DNA of 64,000 bases from Halosimplex carlsbadense 2-9-1 (GCF_000337455.1 NZ_AOIU01000043.1:60395-124394), one strand, 5' to 3'. Shown: positions 16,902 through 26,373, counted from the stretch's first letter. Made by a program: numbers and translations. The notes: generated by a model not told the origin, from the letters alone.

Positions 16902-18152
16902 TCAGGAGCCGACGCTCGGGAAGAAGTCGCCGGTCTCGCGTCGGACGCCACCCAGGAGAATCGAGGCTGCGACGAGCGGCATGACCGCACACGCGAGATA
17001 GACGGGCCAAAAGCCGACGACCTCGACGACCGGGAGCGTAACGATGGGACCGAACCCACCGCCGATATCCCCGAACACGTTGTTCGTCCCCACGGCACGC
17101 CCCATCTCGCCGTCGACGACGAGGTCACCTAACAGCGCCATCAGCGGTCCGCTGGTCCCGCCCTGTCCCAGCCCGACACACAGGCAGGCGATGGCCAGTG
17201 TCACCACAGAATCCGCGAGCGCGAGCAACACGAACCCGACCGACGTGACGCCCAGAAACGCGAGCAAAATCGGGACTCGCGACTGATTCCGGTCGCTGAC
17301 GTACCCACCGAGATACATCGATACCCCTGCGGCGACGACGGTGAGGCCCATGAACAGGCCCGAGGAGCCCTGGGCGTCGAAGCCGAAGACGCTGAGTTGG
17401 TTCCGACCGATAAACACGACCAGCGTCGCGAACAACGCCCCGATGTAGACGAACAACACGGCGAAGTTCACCATGCCGACTGTGAGCGCGGGGAGGCTCG
17501 TATTGATATCCCACGGTTTGACCGACTGATTCGCCCCGCCGTCGACGTGTGTTTCGGGCACCGTTAGGTACGCGACGACGCTGGCGAAGAACGCGAAAGC
17601 GGCCGCGACGGTGAAGGCGACGACGTTCCCGGAGAGTTCGCTGACGAGACCGCCAAGCACCACGCCTGCCGGGAAGCCGAACAGGACGCCACCTCTGATG
17701 AGTCCCATGTTCGACCCCCGGGATCCACCGTCGCTGATGTCGTCGGCGATGGTGTACGCTGTCGCGAAGACGAGCGCGCTCCCGACGCCCCAGAGGAGGC
17801 GAGCAGCCATGAACCACGCTGCGGGGAGCGGTGCGATCATCGCGATAACGTAGCCGGACGTGGAGATTCCCTGGACGAACATCCCAATGACGAACGGTTT
17901 TCGCGTTCCGAATCGGTCGACGAGGCTCCCGGCCGGCGCGTTCGCGAACAGCCGTGAGAACCGGTTCGCGCTCAGGATGAGGCCGACGAAAAACGGAGAG
18001 ATTCCGAGAACGGTACCGAGATTCGGCAGGATGGGGAAGATCACACCGCCGCCGAAGCCGATGAAGAACGTACTGACGATAACTGCCCCGAGAACGAGCC
18101 GTCCCTCGTTTTCTCCACCTGGGAGCCGTTCTTTCACGTTCGAACCGACCAT
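16902..18152 (-). CDS. MFS transporter
   Basis: A 416-residue, twelve-helix major facilitator. The loop 2-3 motif is GSLVDRFGTRKPFVIG, and the equivalent in the second half is GGYVSDRNQSRVPIL. The N-terminus is cytoplasmic and short. Architecture resembles multidrug or sugar-type efflux permeases (DHA family), but the substrate cannot be read from sequence. A second MFS gene lies just upstream on the same strand (start 19423, stop at 18215, 62 bp before this ATG), so the two may be co-expressed although they are not close in sequence. Confidence 0.88.
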   Translation of the reverse strand: MVGSNVKERLPGGENEGRLVLGAVIVSTFFIGFGGGVIFPILPNLGTVLGISPFFVGLILSANRFSRLFANAPAGSLVDRFGTRKPFVIGMFVQGISTSGYVIAMIAPLPAAWFMAARLLWGVGSALVFATAYTIADDISDGGSRGSNMGLIRGGVLFGFPAGVVLGGLVSELSGNVVAFTVAAAFAFFASVVAYLTVPETHVDGGANQSVKPWDINTSLPALTVGMVNFAVLFVYIGALFATLVVFIGRNQLSVFGFDAQGSSGLFMGLTVVAAGVSMYLGGYVSDRNQSRVPILLAFLGVTSVGFVLLALADSVVTLAIACLCVGLGQGGTSGPLMALLGDLVVDGEMGRAVGTNNVFGDIGGGFGPIVTLPVVEVVGFWPVYLACAVMPLVAASILLGGVRRETGDFFPSVGS

Positions 18153-18214
18153 CCCTGAACGGCTTAAGCATGCTCATTTCGGAGGATTTCGACTGTATTA
18201 CGGTGACTGCTGAC

Positions 18215-19423
18215 TCACCCGCGTCCCCCGGCAAGACGCGACGCTGCATCGGAGTGCCGGAGCCGCAGCATGGACGCGATGCCGAGCGCGGGACCGACTG
18301 CGAGCGGTGCGAACGCCCACCGCCAGCCGACGAGATCCACGAGCATCGGAACGAGCTGGATCGATATCGTCGTCAGCAGGAACCCGATCGCGGTCTGCAG
18401 CGTCAGCGCGGTCCCGACGTACGACTCCTCCGCGACCTCGGAAACCGCCGCGGAGAACTGCGCCGAATCCGCCACGATCGCGACCCCCCAGACCAGCACG
18501 AAGGGGACAAGTATCAGGAGTGACTGTCCGAAGACGAATCCGGCGCCGAGACAGGCGAGCCCGCTGACGACCATACTTACACTCGTGACCGAGGTGCGAC
18601 CGACGCGGTCGGCACCGTAGCCCGCGACGACGGCACCGACACCGCCGATTGCGATCGTCCCGAACGCGACCAGCGACGCGAGTTCGGCGGACGCTCCGGG
18701 ATCACTCGCGGCGAGACTCGCCGTGAGATACACGGGGATCCAGGTCCAGACGGCGTACAACTCCCACATGTGACCAAAATACCCGCCGTTCGCGAGCATC
18801 GTCGGCGGGTCGCGGAGGATCCGACCGAGGGCACTCGGATCGAACGGTGCTGCCGGTGCCTGGTGCGGTCCCGGCTCGACGAACAAGATCAGGATTCCGC
18901 CGACCGTCGCCAGTCCCGCAGCACCGAAGAGGACGACCGTCGGCTGGCCGACGCCACCGGCGGCCCGAAGCAAGTGCGGGAGTGCCGACCCGACAGTGAG
19001 CGCCCCGACGAGGACGCCGATAGCGAATCCCCGACCCCCTTCGAACCAGCCGGCCAGTATCTTCATCCCGGGCGGATACACGCCAGCCAGTGCGACACCG
19101 GTCAGGAACCGGAGTGCGATGGCCGGTGGCCCCGTACTCACGAAGCCAGCGATTATCGCAGTGAATATCGCACCCGCCACTGCAGAGCTGGCGAACAGGT
19201 ACCGTGGTAACACGATGTCTGAGAGCGTAAACACTGACGACAGCAACGCCCCGACGACGAACCCGAGCTGGACGGCAATCGTCAACCAGGCCGTCTCGGT
19301 GTCAGTGAGGCCCCAGTCGGCGGCCAGTTCCGGTGCAGCGGCCGTCGCACTGAACCAGAGGGACATCGCCAGCAGTTGGGCGACAGCGACCACGACCAGC
19401 ACACGATACTTGTCGGAAACCAT
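18215..19423 (-). CDS. MFS transporter (nitrate/cyanate-porter-like)
   Basis: A 402-residue MFS permease starting at the ATG at 19421-19423, where hydrophobic sequence begins a dozen residues later. Its first half contains ATAAAPELAADWGLTDTETA and GVYPPGMKILAGWFEGGRGF, patterns seen in the nitrate/nitrite and cyanate porter branches; GADRVGRTSVTSVSM is the second signature loop. The substrate is not determinable. It is head-to-tail with the following MFS gene and divergent from nothing obvious; the next upstream gene encodes a metabolite-repair epimerase. Confidence 0.86.
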   Translation of the reverse strand: MVSDKYRVLVVVAVAQLLAMSLWFSATAAAPELAADWGLTDTETAWLTIAVQLGFVVGALLSSVFTLSDIVLPRYLFASSAVAGAIFTAIIAGFVSTGPPAIALRFLTGVALAGVYPPGMKILAGWFEGGRGFAIGVLVGALTVGSALPHLLRAAGGVGQPTVVLFGAAGLATVGGILILFVEPGPHQAPAAPFDPSALGRILRDPPTMLANGGYFGHMWELYAVWTWIPVYLTASLAASDPGASAELASLVAFGTIAIGGVGAVVAGYGADRVGRTSVTSVSMVVSGLACLGAGFVFGQSLLILVPFVLVWGVAIVADSAQFSAAVSEVAEESYVGTALTLQTAIGFLLTTISIQLVPMLVDLVGWRWAFAPLAVGPALGIASMLRLRHSDAASRLAGGRG

Positions 19424-19484
19424 CGAGTCTGTTGAATGAGGGTGCTGCTGTCTCAAAAGCGTCCGCTTACGCAGTAGTAAGCCA

Positions 19485-20213
19485 CTATGTTTCGGACATC
19501 CGGGTCAAATCGACTCGATACTCGTCCTCGAACGGATTCGAGTACGGGATATCGAGTGAGTGGTACACCCCGGCTGGGATCGCAATGTCCCCGAGAGACA
19601 GGTCGCAATCGATCTCGGACAGTCCGGTCTTTGGAAGTGCGAGCGTCAGGACACGGTCGGGGTCGACCGACGGGCCGGGTCGCTCGCCGGTCGTCGCGAC
19701 CATCCCCGAGGGAACGTCGAGTGAGACGACTGTCGTGTCCAGCCCGTCCACCTCGGTCACCAGTTCCCCGGCAATCCCCCGGAGCGGGCCGTCGAGTCCG
19801 TATCCGACGAGTGCATCGACGACTGTCTCCGCTTCCCTGTCGACGAGCGCGTCGACGCCGGTGTCGACCCGGACGCCCATCGTCGCGAGCGTCTCGTACT
19901 GCGTGCGAGCGGCACCGTCCAGTCCGTCTGGAGACCGGTCGAGCACGACCGACACGTCGAGTTCCCGGTTGGCGAGATGCCGAGCGGCACAGAGTCCACC
20001 ACCACCGTTCCCACCGTTGCCGGCGAGGACGACGACTGGTTCGGGACCGCTTTCGCGAACGTGCCGGGCGAGATTGCGACCCGCGTTCTCCATCATCTGC
20101 AGGAGCGAGACGCCGAACTCTTCGACGGCGACGCGGTCGATCTCGCGCATCTCCGCGGCGGTTACAGCAGTCACCGCCCGCTCGGTTCCGGCCCGAAATG
20201 CGCGGGTATCCAT
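19485..20213 (-). CDS. nnrE: NAD(P)H-hydrate epimerase
   Basis: A 242-residue YjeF_N-domain protein. It starts with the conserved TAAEMREIDRVAVEEFGVS, then LLQMMENAGRNLAR, the phosphate-binding VVLAGNGGNGGGGLCAARHL and VVDALVGYGLDGPLRG. It converts the R form of hydrated NADH or NADPH to the S form so that a dehydratase can repair it. Many archaeal proteins fuse this to the dehydratase domain (YjeF_C); here only the epimerase half is present, so the partner must be elsewhere. It is divergent from the PAC2 gene at 20423. Confidence 0.88.
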   Translation of the reverse strand: MDTRAFRAGTERAVTAVTAAEMREIDRVAVEEFGVSLLQMMENAGRNLARHVRESGPEPVVVLAGNGGNGGGGLCAARHLANRELDVSVVLDRSPDGLDGAARTQYETLATMGVRVDTGVDALVDREAETVVDALVGYGLDGPLRGIAGELVTEVDGLDTTVVSLDVPSGMVATTGERPGPSVDPDRVLTLALPKTGLSEIDCDLSLGDIAIPAGVYHSLDIPYSNPFEDEYRVDLTRMSET

Positions 20214-20422
20214 CGTATCGTTCGTCGGTACGGCGGCAGGCGCAAAAGAACGTTCCGACGATCCGCCCCTCGCGAACTCGGGATCGGTCGGTACCTCGCT
20301 CGAAGGGGTTCGATCGGTCTCCCGTTTCGGCTGCCGCTCGTCGCCGGAGCAGTGCGTTCGATTTCGAGTCCCTCTCGCACGACTGCCGGACCGCTATATT
20401 CCTTCGAACCGTATGTCTCAGT

Positions 20423-21175
20423 ATGTCACATCTGGTGCTACACGACGACACTCTTCAATTCGACCGACCGGTGTTCGTAGACGGCCTACCGGGGCTCGGA
20501 CTCGTCGGCAAACTGGCCGCCGACCACTTGATCGACGCCTTCGAGATGACCTACTTCGCGAGCATCGAGTGTCCGTCGCTTCCCCCGGTCGCGGCGTATC
20601 TCGGGACCGAGTTCGACGTAGTGCCGCCCGTTCGGATATACGCCGACGAACAGCGCGATCTGCTAGCACTGCAGAGCGAAACCCCGGTCTCTCCGGATAT
20701 CGTCGCCGACTTCGCGGGGTGTCTGAGTGGCTTGCTCGACGACATCGACGCGCTCCCGATGTACGTGAGCGGCCTCGGTCAGGGAGACCCGGAGAATCTC
20801 GATCGTGAGCGGGCGTTGTACGGCGTTTCGACCGGCGACGGAGACGAAATCCTCAGGGATTCCGACATCGGGCCACCCGTCGAAACTGGAGTGTGGAGCG
20901 GACCGACCGGCGCACTCCTGAACGAGGCCCGAACCGGCGGGTCGACCGCACTCGGCCTCATCGTCGAAAGCGACGTGCAGTTTCCCGATCCGGAAGCCGC
21001 TTGCGTCCTGCTCGAACGGGCGGTCGAACCGATCGCCGACGTCGACATCGACGTCGCTTCCCTCCGGGAACACGCCGCCGAGATTCGCGCGGAAAAACGA
21101 GCGTTCGCTGAACAGCTGTCGGAGCCCGAACAGAACGAGAGCTCGATGGTCGAACCGTCGTACATGTATCAGTGA
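20423..21175 (+). CDS. PAC2 family proteasome-assembly-chaperone-like protein
   Basis: A 250-residue cytosolic protein. A TATA box (gctatatt, 20390-20397) lies the right distance upstream of ATG 20423 for a leaderless message, which selects this start over the long open frame upstream. The PAC2 hallmarks are PVFVDGLPGLGLVGKLAADHLID near the N-terminus, followed by PPVRIYADEQRDLLAL and a GPTGALLNEARTGGSTALGL block. The C-terminal 50 residues form a charged helix. Archaeal PAC2 (PbaB-like) proteins are thought to help 20S proteasome assembly. No proteasome gene is nearby. Confidence 0.87.
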   Translation: MSHLVLHDDTLQFDRPVFVDGLPGLGLVGKLAADHLIDAFEMTYFASIECPSLPPVAAYLGTEFDVVPPVRIYADEQRDLLALQSETPVSPDIVADFAGCLSGLLDDIDALPMYVSGLGQGDPENLDRERALYGVSTGDGDEILRDSDIGPPVETGVWSGPTGALLNEARTGGSTALGLIVESDVQFPDPEAACVLLERAVEPIADVDIDVASLREHAAEIRAEKRAFAEQLSEPEQNESSMVEPSYMYQ

Positions 21176-21259
21176 GCGAGTCGGCTTCGTCCGTCGGTGG
21201 TTACGCCAACGTGAGACGGAGTTAACCACTCGAGGCTCGTAGTGTCTCTGTGACCACCG

Positions 21260-22123
21260 ATGACTGACGCCGAACTCGACCTGCATGCGCCGGAACTGGC
21301 GCGCGAGGACTTCCTCCGTATCGAGGACCCGTACTACTCGCCCGACACCGTCGCGGTCGTGACCGGTGCCGCCTCCGGGATCGGTCGCGCGACCGCCGTC
21401 GCGCTCGCCACGAACGGTCTCACCGTCGTCGGGGCCGATATCGACGAGGACGGACTGGCCGAAACCACCGAGATCGTCGAGGAGTTCGACGTCGACGGGA
21501 CCTTCGTGAGTACGCCGACGGATCTCACCGACGACGACGACGTCGAGGCGGTCGTCGACGCGGCCGCAGACCAGGGCGACTTGCGGTTCGTCGCGAACAT
21601 TGCCGGGATGCAACACATCGCGAGCATCCCCGAATTCCCGATGGAGAAATACGATCTGTTGACCGACATCATGCTCCGCTCGCCGTTCAAGATGGCTGGC
21701 GCGGCGATGTCCCACATCAGGGGGACCGACGACGGCGTCGGCGCCATCGCCAACATGTCCTCGGTCCACGGCCACTACGCGACAAAGGACAAACCGGCGT
21801 ACATCACGGCCAAACACGGCATCACCGGACTCACCCGCGCGATCGCCGCAGAGGGCGAGGGCACGCTTCGCGGCTTCTCGGTGAGCGTCGGATACGTCCT
21901 GACGCCGCTGATGGTCGACCAGATCGCGGACACCGCCGACGAGCGCGGGATCTCGAAGCGGGAGGTGATCGAAGACGTGATGCTCGGCCAGGCGCGCACG
22001 AAGGAGATGATGGCCCCCGCAGAGGTAGCCAACCTGTTCGTCTTCGGGTTCTCCACGCACGCGAGCCATCTCAACGGTGCCGACCTGCTGTTCGACGGCG
22101 GATACACTCACACGTATGAGTGA
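21260..22123 (+). CDS. bdhA: SDR oxidoreductase, probable 3-hydroxybutyrate dehydrogenase
   Basis: A 287-residue classical short-chain dehydrogenase. The NAD-binding TGAASGIG motif is at 35-42; the catalytic triad is Ser167/168, Tyr181 and Lys185 (MSSVHGHYATKDKPAYITAK). The spacing and the sequence after Tyr fit D-3-hydroxybutyrate dehydrogenases. Its stop overlaps the start of the next gene by eight bases. That gene encodes a patatin-like protein; in Haloferax mediterranei, as I recall, a granule-bound patatin-like PHA depolymerase is encoded beside a bdhA. Together they would break down polyhydroxybutyrate and oxidise the released monomer. Confidence 0.85.
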   Translation: MTDAELDLHAPELAREDFLRIEDPYYSPDTVAVVTGAASGIGRATAVALATNGLTVVGADIDEDGLAETTEIVEEFDVDGTFVSTPTDLTDDDDVEAVVDAAADQGDLRFVANIAGMQHIASIPEFPMEKYDLLTDIMLRSPFKMAGAAMSHIRGTDDGVGAIANMSSVHGHYATKDKPAYITAKHGITGLTRAIAAEGEGTLRGFSVSVGYVLTPLMVDQIADTADERGISKREVIEDVMLGQARTKEMMAPAEVANLFVFGFSTHASHLNGADLLFDGGYTHTYE

Positions 22124-23129
22124 TTCGAGCGCGGGCGGAACCGACGACGGGGTGAACGCTTCCTCGACAGCCGACGAACCGACTCGCGTCGCGATCGCAT
22201 GTCAGGGCGGCGGCAGTCACACCGCCTTCACCTGCGGCGTCCTCCGGGAACTTTTGAAGGAGTGGGACGACCGATACGAACTCGTCGGGATCAGCGGGAC
22301 GTCCGGTGGCGCGTTCAACGCGCTGGCGGTTTGGTACGGACTCGTCACTGAAGGGCCGGAACGGGCCAGGGAAATCGTCGGGAGCGTCTGGGACGACCTG
22401 GCCGCGTCGGGTCCGAGCGACCGGTGGACGAACGCCGTCGTCACGTCGCTGTCGCGGATGGAGAGCGCGGGCGTCCCGTTGCCCGCCGTCAGCCCGTATC
22501 AGGTCCCCGGTCCCGAGACCGGCAAGCAGCGTATCCGCGAGATACTGGAGACCCACATCGACTTCGAGGGGATCCCGGACCTGTGTGGCAGGGACGCGCC
22601 CGAACTCGTCGTCGGGACGGTGGATGTCAACGCCGGCGTCTTCGAGACGTTCGTGGATGAGGAGGTGACCGTCGACGCGGTGCTGGCCTCGGCCGCAGTG
22701 CCGAACCTCTTCGAGGCGGTCGAGATCAACGGCCATCTCCACTGGGACGGTCTCTTCTCGCAGAACCCGCCGGTGAACGACCTGATGGGCCTCCCCCCAG
22801 ACCGCAAGCCCGAGGAACTGTGGGTCGTTCAGATCAATCCCCAGGAGTTCGAGGGAGAACCGTCGACGACCGAAGTGATCGCCGACCGCCGGAACGAACT
22901 CTCGGGAAACATCTCGCTCAACCAAGAGCTGCACTTCATCGAGCGGGTCAACGAGTGGGTCGAGGACGGAACGCTCCCCGCGGATAAGTTCGTCCGGACG
23001 GACGTGCGTCGCATCCAGATGGGGAAACGCTTCCACTGCTCGACGAAAGTCGACCGCGATCCGGCCTTCCTCGACGAGCTGCGGGAGCTGGGTGCCGAGC
23101 GTGCCCGTGAGTTTCTCGCTGCCCGCTGA
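22116..23129 (+). CDS. patatin-like hydrolase, candidate PHA depolymerase
   Basis: A 337-residue patatin-fold serine hydrolase. The glycine-rich oxyanion loop is ACQGGGSHTAFTCG; the nucleophile elbow GTSGG gives Ser63; the second catalytic Asp is in HWDGLFSQNPPV. The start ATG at 22116 is within the last codons of bdhA, giving coupled translation. Sequence alone permits phospholipase A or polyhydroxyalkanoate depolymerase activity; the bdhA partner favours the latter by analogy with a depolymerase described for Haloferax mediterranei. It has no signal peptide, so it acts in the cytoplasm, possibly at granules. Confidence 0.82.
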   Translation: MSDSSAGGTDDGVNASSTADEPTRVAIACQGGGSHTAFTCGVLRELLKEWDDRYELVGISGTSGGAFNALAVWYGLVTEGPERAREIVGSVWDDLAASGPSDRWTNAVVTSLSRMESAGVPLPAVSPYQVPGPETGKQRIREILETHIDFEGIPDLCGRDAPELVVGTVDVNAGVFETFVDEEVTVDAVLASAAVPNLFEAVEINGHLHWDGLFSQNPPVNDLMGLPPDRKPEELWVVQINPQEFEGEPSTTEVIADRRNELSGNISLNQELHFIERVNEWVEDGTLPADKFVRTDVRRIQMGKRFHCSTKVDRDPAFLDELRELGAERAREFLAAR

Positions 23130-23135
23130 CCCGTC

Positions 23136-23342
23136 TTACTCCGGCGACCACTCGCAGGCGTCGCCCACGGACATGTCTTCCTCGTCGATGTACGACGACA
23201 GGCACGCGTAGTTGCAGAAGTACGTGGGCGAGGCGCAGTTGTCAGTGCAGTCCCGCACACAGACCGGGTCGTGGTCGAAGATGCGCGAACCACAGTACGC
23301 ACACGTCTCTTCGGCATCGGGTGTCTCGAACGTCGTCGACAT
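23136..23342 (-). CDS. small cysteine-rich zinc-binding protein
   Basis: A 68-residue protein starting at the ATG at 23340-23342. CAYCGSRIFDHDPVC forms a first knuckle, and CTDNCASPTYFCNYAC a second, so there are eight cysteines that could bind two zinc ions. Haloarchaea encode many such micro-proteins. It is convergent with the patatin gene, six bases apart, and precedes the thioredoxin-reductase-like gene on the same strand by 65 bp, though in the wrong order to be its regulator in cis. Function unknown. Confidence 0.72.
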   Translation of the reverse strand: MSTTFETPDAEETCAYCGSRIFDHDPVCVRDCTDNCASPTYFCNYACLSSYIDEEDMSVGDACEWSPE

Positions 23343-23407
23343 ACGTGGGCTGAGGAGCCCGCCCCTCAAAAATCGGTCGCGGGATCGTACGGCTCCGACT
23401 CGACCGC

Positions 23408-24430
23408 TCACTCGCCGTAGGTGTGGAAGTCGACCGCCTGTTCGAGCAGTTCGTCGGGGATACCGGGGACTTCGTCGGAGCGGACCGGTCCGAACTCGTC
23501 GAGCTCGTCGGGATCCCTGGGAAAGTCACGGAGCTGGAAGTGAACGTGGATGCCCGCTTTCGCGCCCTGGCCCAGTGCGACCGGGATCTGGTTGTGGCCG
23601 GGCGTGCAGTCGCCGACCGCGTAGACGCCCTCGACGGAGGTCTCGCCGTGGTCGCCGACTTCGATGGTCCCGTCGTCGTTGATGTCACAGCCGAGTTCCC
23701 GCGCGAGGCCGTTGTTGTACTCGGCGCCGTACATCGCGAACCCGCCTTTGTACTCGCGGACGGTCCCGTCCTCGAACTCCAGGGCTTTCAGCCAGCCGTC
23801 CTCGCCGTTCTGGACGCCCGTAACGTCTTCCTCGATCACGTCGATAGGGTGGCGCTCGAGGATGCCGCCCGTGTCGTCGCTCCATTCGGGGTCGTCACCG
23901 CGGGTCAACAGATCTACCTCGTCAGTGAAGTTCAGCATGATGCCCGCGACGTGAGCGGCGCTCTCGGAGTGGCCCATCACGTAGACCGACTCGCCGACGA
24001 ACATGTGGGCGTCACAGTGCAGACAGTAGTGGAGCCCCCGACCCGTGCGCGGGAGGGGCGGTTCGGGTCGGACGTCGTTGAACCCGGTGGCGAGTACGAC
24101 CCGATCGGCCTCGTAGTCGGCGCTGTTACCGGAGAGGCGGAACCGCTCGTCCTCGGTCCGGGAACACGACGTCACCATGTCCCGGTGCTGGTCGCAGCCA
24201 TACTCCTCTAGCTGTTCCTGGCCGATACCCAGGAACTCGGCGCCGCTGGTCTCCTCGCGGACGCCCAGCAGGTTGTGGACCTCCTGCATCATCGCCGCTC
24301 GACCGCCGCCACGGCTGACGACCGCCGTCTGGTGCCCCAGTCGGGTGCTGTACAGCGCCGCGGTCATTCCCGCCGGCCCGCCACCGACGACGACGACTTC
24401 GTACTCGTGGTGCTCCGTGTCTTCACTCAT
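23408..24430 (-). CDS. thioredoxin-reductase-like FAD/NAD(P) oxidoreductase
   Basis: A 340-residue two-dinucleotide-domain flavoprotein. FAD binding is by VVVVGGGPAGMTAAL (13-27), the redox disulfide is Cys136-Cys139 in YCLHCDAHMF, and the C-terminal FAD segment is GVYAVGDCTPGHNQIPVALGQGAKAG. The NAD(P) domain reads VYVMGHSESAAHVAG rather than the usual GGGxSA, so its nucleotide preference is uncertain. It would reduce thioredoxin or a related small redox protein such as the one at 16505. It is a single gene, convergent with nothing, and shares its strand with the small zinc protein downstream. Confidence 0.88.
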   Translation of the reverse strand: MSEDTEHHEYEVVVVGGGPAGMTAALYSTRLGHQTAVVSRGGGRAAMMQEVHNLLGVREETSGAEFLGIGQEQLEEYGCDQHRDMVTSCSRTEDERFRLSGNSADYEADRVVLATGFNDVRPEPPLPRTGRGLHYCLHCDAHMFVGESVYVMGHSESAAHVAGIMLNFTDEVDLLTRGDDPEWSDDTGGILERHPIDVIEEDVTGVQNGEDGWLKALEFEDGTVREYKGGFAMYGAEYNNGLARELGCDINDDGTIEVGDHGETSVEGVYAVGDCTPGHNQIPVALGQGAKAGIHVHFQLRDFPRDPDELDEFGPVRSDEVPGIPDELLEQAVDFHTYGE

Positions 24431-24516
24431 ATCAGGAAATGTGGGTTCGTTTCGATAAATAACTACGCACGGCGGCAGCCGGGTTACGGCACCGATACTA
24501 CCTTTCGATCCCGAAA

Positions 24517-24807
24517 TCAGGGCCCAGAGACGACGAACTCGAACAGTCCGCTGTCGATGCCCTGACTGATGGGCCTGGCCTCGTCGATCGCCTTCGAACC
24601 CTCCACCAGCGACAGCACCTCGTCCGGTGCGGCCTCTTCGACGATAAAATACTCCAGCAACCGGTCGTCCGGACGGTTCACCATGTGTTCAAGTTTGAGC
24701 TGGCAGTCGGCGACAGTAGACGCATCGGTGAAGAAACAATCGCGACCACGTAACTCGAATTCGATTTCGACTGCCGAACCGCTGGTGTCCGTTGTTGTGC
24801 CCCACAT
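24517..24807 (-). pseudogene. HTH_10 regulator, C-terminally truncated
   Basis: A 96-residue product from the ATG at 24805-24807, backed by a TATA-like box about 27 nt upstream. The sequence (VEIEFELRGRDCFFTDASTV ... LFEFVVSGP) is the N-terminal sensor half of bacterio-opsin-activator-type regulators, which normally run on for another ~100 residues to a C-terminal helix-turn-helix. Here a TGA follows directly after SGP and no HTH is found downstream. It is probably a truncated gene, though a sensor-only protein that interferes with dimers cannot be excluded. Confidence 0.6.
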
Positions 24808-24975
24808 GGTAGAGACACACAAGCATATCAAATAGGGTTTTGCGCGGGTGTCGAACAGTCGGCCTTACCGTTACAGGTTTGAGGGCGTCATACAGCGGTT
24901 TCTATGGCCAATTTTTGCCACATTGCTTCACTCAGTACCGAGGGTGTATTCAGAAAATGCCCACTTTGGGCTCAG

Positions 24976-26373
24976 TCATTTTGTCGGTTCGACGTTGTGG
25001 TTTAGTCGGAACACGTTCTCCGGGTCCCACTCGTTTTTGACCTCGACCAACCGGTCATAGTTCTCACCGTAGGCAGCCTGCTGATCACCCACTTCCTCGG
25101 GAACGAAGTTGGCGTAGACGCCGCCGGTCGCGTGGGGAGCCATCGCCTCGTGCATCTCTCTCGTCCACGTGATGCACTCTTCGTCCTGCTCGGAGTCCAT
25201 CCACTGCGTGTGGAGAACCATCGTGAACTCGAAGTCCCGGTGGGGGTAGGCCGTCGCGCCAACGGGTTTCTCGTTCATCGCTCCACCGAGGTGTGGGATG
25301 GCGATCTCCGTCTCCGGGGTTGGGATTGTTTTCCCGTACTCGATGAACGTCTCTATCATCCCATCGGTCAGCTCGTCGAAGTTGTGGGACTTCCAGTAAT
25401 GTCGGTTTCCAGCCGGGGCCAGGCCGTCGAACGCCTGCTGCCAACCGGTGTACGGGTGCGGACCGACCGCGTCAGCGATTGGAGCGCCGACATCACGAAT
25501 CGGTTGAAGTACCGCTTCTCCTTCCTCCATGTCGCCGGCGTAAAACGTCGCCAGGATCACGACCTTCCGGCCGTGCCACTCCTCGGGGATGAACGGCAGT
25601 GGGGGCGCGTGCCGGATGACACACCAGACCGTCGCATCGTTGGGAGCACTGGCGGCAAACTCACGATACCCCGAAAGGACCACTTCGGCGTCATCGAACG
25701 GATAGACAATTGGTCCGGACAGCACGGTCGGACCGACCTCGTGCAGTTGAAACTCGAAGGAAGTGACGATGCCGAAGTTGCCGCCGCCGCCTCTGAGCCC
25801 CCAAAAGAGATCTTCGTTTTCAGCTTCGCTTGCGTGGACGAGTTCGCCCTGAGCGGTGACGATATCGACCGAAAGCAGGTTATCGACGGTCAGTCCGTGC
25901 TTCCGCGAGAGCCAGCCCCACCCACCACCGAGTGTCAGTCCGGCAATGCCGGTCGTCGAGTTGTAGCCGACGGGTGTGGCAAGTCCGAACGCCTGAGTCT
26001 CGTGGTCCAGTTCGTTGAGCACGACACCCGGTTCGACGCGAGCCGTCTTCGCGTCCGGATCGACCCGCACTGATTTCATCGGTGAGAGATCGATCAGAAG
26101 AGCATCGTCTTCAACGGCCCTCCCAGCGATGTTGTGGCCGCCGCCCTTCACCGAGACGGGGATATTCTGCTCTTTGGCGAACGTCACTGCGCTGATGACA
26201 TCTGCGGGGCCAGCACACTGTGCAATAAGCGCCGGGTGTTTGTCTACCATCGCGTTCCAGACAGACCGTGCCTCGTCGTAGCCCTCGTCGTTTGGTCGGA
26301 TGAGGGACCCGCGTAGACTCCCAGCGAATTCGCTAACAGCTTCATTATTTGAGAGTGGTGCTTCTAATGACAT
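24976..26373 (-). CDS. FAD-linked oxidoreductase, berberine-bridge type
   Basis: A 465-residue flavoprotein of the FAD_binding_4 plus BBE family. The PP-loop KGGGHNIAGR contains His80, the expected 8-alpha covalent FAD attachment site. Bicovalent members have a Cys in the later GLTCDNL motif; here it is GLTVDNL, so FAD is probably singly linked. The C-terminal BBE segment (YGENYDRLVEVKNEWDPENVFRLNHN) is complete. Family members oxidise sugars, alcohols or small aromatics with oxygen. It has no signal peptide. It is a lone gene with a ~290-bp AT-rich upstream region. Confidence 0.9.
   Translation of the reverse strand: MSLEAPLSNNEAVSEFAGSLRGSLIRPNDEGYDEARSVWNAMVDKHPALIAQCAGPADVISAVTFAKEQNIPVSVKGGGHNIAGRAVEDDALLIDLSPMKSVRVDPDAKTARVEPGVVLNELDHETQAFGLATPVGYNSTTGIAGLTLGGGWGWLSRKHGLTVDNLLSVDIVTAQGELVHASEAENEDLFWGLRGGGGNFGIVTSFEFQLHEVGPTVLSGPIVYPFDDAEVVLSGYREFAASAPNDATVWCVIRHAPPLPFIPEEWHGRKVVILATFYAGDMEEGEAVLQPIRDVGAPIADAVGPHPYTGWQQAFDGLAPAGNRHYWKSHNFDELTDGMIETFIEYGKTIPTPETEIAIPHLGGAMNEKPVGATAYPHRDFEFTMVLHTQWMDSEQDEECITWTREMHEAMAPHATGGVYANFVPEEVGDQQAAYGENYDRLVEVKNEWDPENVFRLNHNVEPTK

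Noticed and set aside
19487..20422. 312-codon upstream extension of the PAC2 frame
   Set aside because: It is antisense to the NAD(P)HX epimerase gene and has an Arg/Ser-rich composition; a TATA box places the true start at 20423.
23136..23411. Longer start for the small zinc protein at 23411
   Set aside because: The extra 23 residues are Arg-rich and come from the flavoprotein's downstream region; ATG at 23340-23342 matches the acidic, Cys-rich remainder.
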